Below, piece after piece: positions 61,880 to 64,000 of a DNA stretch of 64,000 bases. This DNA is from Streptomyces luteolus (GTDB lineage: Bacteria > Actinomycetota > Actinomycetes > Streptomycetales > Streptomycetaceae). The translations under genes and the position numbers were made by a program. The stretch is taken from the NCBI RefSeq assembly GCF_029968015.1, contig NZ_JASCIS010000021.1:1-64000 (forward strand), given 5' to 3'. Below the pieces are notes generated by a model. The model was not told where the DNA came from, ran no database searches, and saw only the letters and a program-made list of their open reading frames with translations. The stretch's first letter is position 1, and each line of letters starts with the position of its first letter.

Positions 61880-63178
61880 TCAGGCCTCGGCCGACACCGA
61901 CGCGAGGATCCGCCCCGCCACCGCCGGCGAATCCACCAGCGGGTGCAACGCAAGCGCACGCAACGCCGCGTCCCGGTCCTTGAAGACCGCCGCCTCCACC
62001 GTCGCCCGCTCCACCGCCTTCAGCTGCAGCATCAACCCCAACTCCGCCTCCCCGAGCGGAGCACACGGCACCGGGCGGGCCCCCCGGGAGTCCACTTCGC
62101 ACACCGTCTCCACGATCGCGTCCGCGGGAAGCGCCGGTACCGTCGACCCGTTCCTGACGTTCAGAATCAGCCGCGTACCCCCGCCGGAGGCGATCGCGCG
62201 CATCAGGGCGAGCGCGACCCGGTCGTAGCCGCCGCCGTCCAGGTCGCAGGAGTCCCGCTGCCAGCCGCCGGTCGCGGCGCGGCTGTCCGCCATGTACGTC
62301 TCCTCGCGCTCCAGGCGCGTGCTCTCCCACAACGCGTGCGCGCGGTCCGGGTGTTCGGCCGCGCGGGCGAAGAACTCGCCCTGCTGGTGGTCGAGGAACT
62401 CGCCGCGGGTCTCGTCGGCGGCGCGCACCGCGGCGAGGGTCTCGCGGCGGAAGTAGTAGTAGTGCAGGTACTCGTTGGGCAGGGAGCCGAGCGCGCGCAG
62501 CCACTCCGCGCCGAACAGCTTGCCCTCCTCGAAGGAGCCGAGGGCCGTGGAGTCCGCGAGCAGGCCGGGCAGCAGGTCGCGGCCGTCCGGCGCCGTCAAC
62601 GACCGCAGCCAGCCGAGGTGGTTGAGGCCCACGTAGTCGTACGAGACCGAGTCCGGGTCGGCGCCCGCCGCGCGCGCCGCCCGCCGCACCAGGCCGACCG
62701 GGGAGTCGCAGATGCCGATGACGCGGTCGCCCAGGACCGAGGCCATCGCCTCCGTGACGGTGCCCGCCGGGTTGGTGAAGTTGATGACCCACGCGTCAGG
62801 CGCCACCGCCGCCACCCGCTCCGCGATGTGCAGGGCGACGGGCACCGTGCGCAGCCCGTACAGGACACCGCCCGCGCCCACCGTCTCCTGCCCGAGCACG
62901 CCCTCCGCGAGCGGCAGCCGCTCGTCCTGGACGCGGCCCGCGGTGCCGCCGACCCGGATCGCGGAGAACACGAAGTCCGCGCCGCGCAGCGCGTCGTCGA
63001 GCCCCTCGGCCACCCTGACCCGCGGGCCCGGCGGCAGCCCGTCGAGGACCGAGCGGATCACGCCGAGCCGCAGCGGATCCGTGTCGTACAGGGTGAGTTC
63101 CGTGATCTCGCTGCCCACCAGGGCGCCGTACACGAGAGGGACCCGGAATCCGCCGCCACCGAGAATCGTCAGCCTCAT
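61880..63178 (-). CDS. GH4 family NAD-dependent glycosidase (6-phospho-beta-glucosidase-like)
   Basis: 432 residues. The Rossmann N-terminus is LTILGGGGFRVPLVYGAL. DFVFSAIRVGGTAGRVQDER, WVINFTNPAGTVTEAM, VIGICDSPVGLVRRAA (metal-binding Cys), YDYVGLNHLGWLRSL (metal-binding His) and PNEYLHYYYFRRE follow. GH4 enzymes use NAD+ and a divalent metal to cleave phosphorylated or charged glycosides. The ATG at 63176-63178 lies 7 nt after TAGCTT on the minus strand and begins the Rossmann strand directly. It is divergent from a PfkB-type kinase, suggesting a small sugar-use locus. Confidence 0.92.
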   Translation of the reverse strand: MRLTILGGGGFRVPLVYGALVGSEITELTLYDTDPLRLGVIRSVLDGLPPGPRVRVAEGLDDALRGADFVFSAIRVGGTAGRVQDERLPLAEGVLGQETVGAGGVLYGLRTVPVALHIAERVAAVAPDAWVINFTNPAGTVTEAMASVLGDRVIGICDSPVGLVRRAARAAGADPDSVSYDYVGLNHLGWLRSLTAPDGRDLLPGLLADSTALGSFEEGKLFGAEWLRALGSLPNEYLHYYYFRRETLAAVRAADETRGEFLDHQQGEFFARAAEHPDRAHALWESTRLEREETYMADSRAATGGWQRDSCDLDGGGYDRVALALMRAIASGGGTRLILNVRNGSTVPALPADAIVETVCEVDSRGARPVPCAPLGEAELGLMLQLKAVERATVEAAVFKDRDAALRALALHPLVDSPAVAGRILASVSAEA

Positions 63179-63185
63179 GCCGCGG

Positions 63186-63191
63186 AAGCTA
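63186..63191 (-). promoter_or_regulatory. Leaderless -10 box of the GH4 gene
   Basis: TAGCTT on the minus strand ends 7 nt before the ATG at 63178. Confidence 0.45.
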
Positions 63192-63365
63192 CCCCATGCG
63201 GCTTGAGCCACCCATGCGGCTTGAGCCACCCCATGCCGCTCGGGCCACCCCATGCCGCTCGGGCCACCCCGTGCCGCTCGGGGCGGGCCGCCCGCGCCGC
63301 TGAGCCGCCCCAACACGTCCTGGCGACCCGGCGTCCCGGCGACCTGGCGACCTGGCGACCTGGCG
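63190..63365. repeat. Degenerate tandem repeats between divergent sugar genes
   Basis: About five copies of a ~19-bp unit with GAGCCACCCCATGCGGCTT or GGGCCACCCCATGCCGCTC (63190-63295), then GGCGACCT repeated four to five times (about 63320-63365). The array fills most of the region that should hold the divergent promoters. Confidence 0.8.
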
Positions 63366-63458
63366 AAGTCTCCGCCCTTCCACCGGCATTCCGGCCGTGC
63401 CGGACGGCGTTGATGCACACTGGCCTGACCTGCACGCATCATGTACGGGGAGCGCACG

Positions 63459-64000
63459 GTGAGTTTCGACCAACAGACTGCGAACGGCGGCTGCCCGCCC
63501 GGCATCCGGCTCGACCACACGACCTGCCTCGATCCGCTGGCGGCGGTGCGCGCACCCGACGACCCGGCGTGCGACGTGTTCCTCACCGGCACCGTCTTCC
63601 TGGACATCATCTTCACCGGCCTCGACTCGGCACCCGTGCGCGGCACCGAGTCCTGGGCCCGGGGCATGGGATCGAGCCCCGGCGGCGTAGCCAACATGGC
63701 CACCGCCCTGTCCCGCCTCGGCCTGCGCACCTCGCTCGCCGCGGCCTTCGGCGACGACCACTACGGCGAGTACTGCTGGGACGCCCTGGAGAAGGGCGAG
63801 GGCATCGACCTGGAGCCGTCGCGCACCGTGCAAGGCTGGCACTCGCCGGTCACCGTGTCCCTCGCGTACGAGGGCGAGCGGACGATGATCTCGCACGGGC
63901 ACGAGGCCCCGCCGCCGCAGGAGCCCGCCCCGGAGACGCCACCACGCGCGCGTGCCGCCGTCGCCTCCCTGGCGCCCGGCGCGAGCGAGGAGTGGGTCGC
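63459..64000 (+). CDS. PfkB-family carbohydrate kinase, 3' end outside window
   Basis: The first ~180 residues are visible. The GTG at 63459 has GGGGAG 6 nt upstream; an ATG at 63441 is in frame. After a ~40-residue extension, DVFLTGTVFLDIIFTGLDSA and WARGMGSSPGGVANMATALS (the GG substrate motif), LGLRTSLAAAFGDDHYGEYC and VTVSLAYEGERTMISHGHEA are typical ribokinase-fold sequence. The ATP-site GAGD motif lies beyond the window. Divergent from the GH4 glycosidase, so both may handle the same sugar; the substrate is unknown. The frame is open to base 64000. Confidence 0.88.
   Translation, partial: MSFDQQTANGGCPPGIRLDHTTCLDPLAAVRAPDDPACDVFLTGTVFLDIIFTGLDSAPVRGTESWARGMGSSPGGVANMATALSRLGLRTSLAAAFGDDHYGEYCWDALEKGEGIDLEPSRTVQGWHSPVTVSLAYEGERTMISHGHEAPPPQEPAPETPPRARAAVASLAPGASEEWV

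Overview
The window is chromosomal DNA of very high GC content with strong GC3 bias, many GTG starts, GC-rich hairpins used as terminators and several typical actinobacterial families. The gene set and order (rne, rplU, rpmA, obg, proB, proA, nadD, rsfS, tRNA-Ala, leuS, comEA/comEC, holA, rpsT, lepA, hemW, hrcA, dnaJ, rnz) fit the conserved core of a Streptomyces chromosome. That placement is from memory of the genus and was not checked by a search. I see no prophage, integrase, transposase, CRISPR array or biosynthetic cluster.

Layout. 1-6.3 kb: the 3' part of an RNase E/G gene with long low-complexity arms, then rplU-rpmA with their own promoter and long leader, then obg. 6.4-12.1 kb: a membrane-linked CDP-glycerol-type transferase (minus strand), then the proline genes proB and proA around a small conserved gene. 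12.2-16.1 kb: two adjacent paralogous membrane proteins sharing an FDExFVR motif, an M48 peptidase and two tiny membrane proteins. 16.1-19.8 kb: nadD, a LytR_C protein, rsfS and a histidine phosphatase. 19.9-24.6 kb: two identical tRNA-Ala(GGC) genes flanking a regulator/MFS pair, two 77-residue zinc proteins and a GT87 mannosyltransferase. 24.7-27.6 kb: a two-gene redox module (ferric-reductase-like membrane protein plus a NuoF-ferredoxin fusion). 27.8-31 kb: leuS behind what looks like a ribosome-mediated attenuator with a leaderless Leu-rich leader peptide. 31-37.4 kb: a coiled-coil membrane protein, a DegV protein and the comEA-comEC pair. 37.7-43.1 kb: YceI, a small protein, a broken serine-hydrolase remnant, holA, rpsT and lepA. 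43.4-49 kb: acyl-CoA synthetase, a SpoIIE-type phosphatase and hemW. 49.3-55.8 kb: DUF3097, an MBL hydrolase, hrcA with a CIRCE operator, dnaJ, a nitronate monooxygenase, rsmE and a small protein. 55.8-64 kb: a tricorn-like S41 protease, a HIT protein, RNase Z, an adenine/adenosine deaminase, a GH4 glycosidase and the 5' part of a PfkB kinase.

Three themes stand out. First, about fourteen genes start exactly 6-7 nt after a TANNNT-like -10 box, which predicts leaderless transcription. Second, leuS uses CTG for 71 of its 72 leucines, while its predicted leader peptide reads Leu as CTT-CTG-CTT. That is the pattern expected if the switch senses one tRNA-Leu isoacceptor and the gene itself avoids it. 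Third, the DNA is rich in recent small duplications: 26-bp, 29-bp, 33-bp and 36-bp tandem arrays, a duplicated dnaJ tail and a mosaic family of intergenic repeats.
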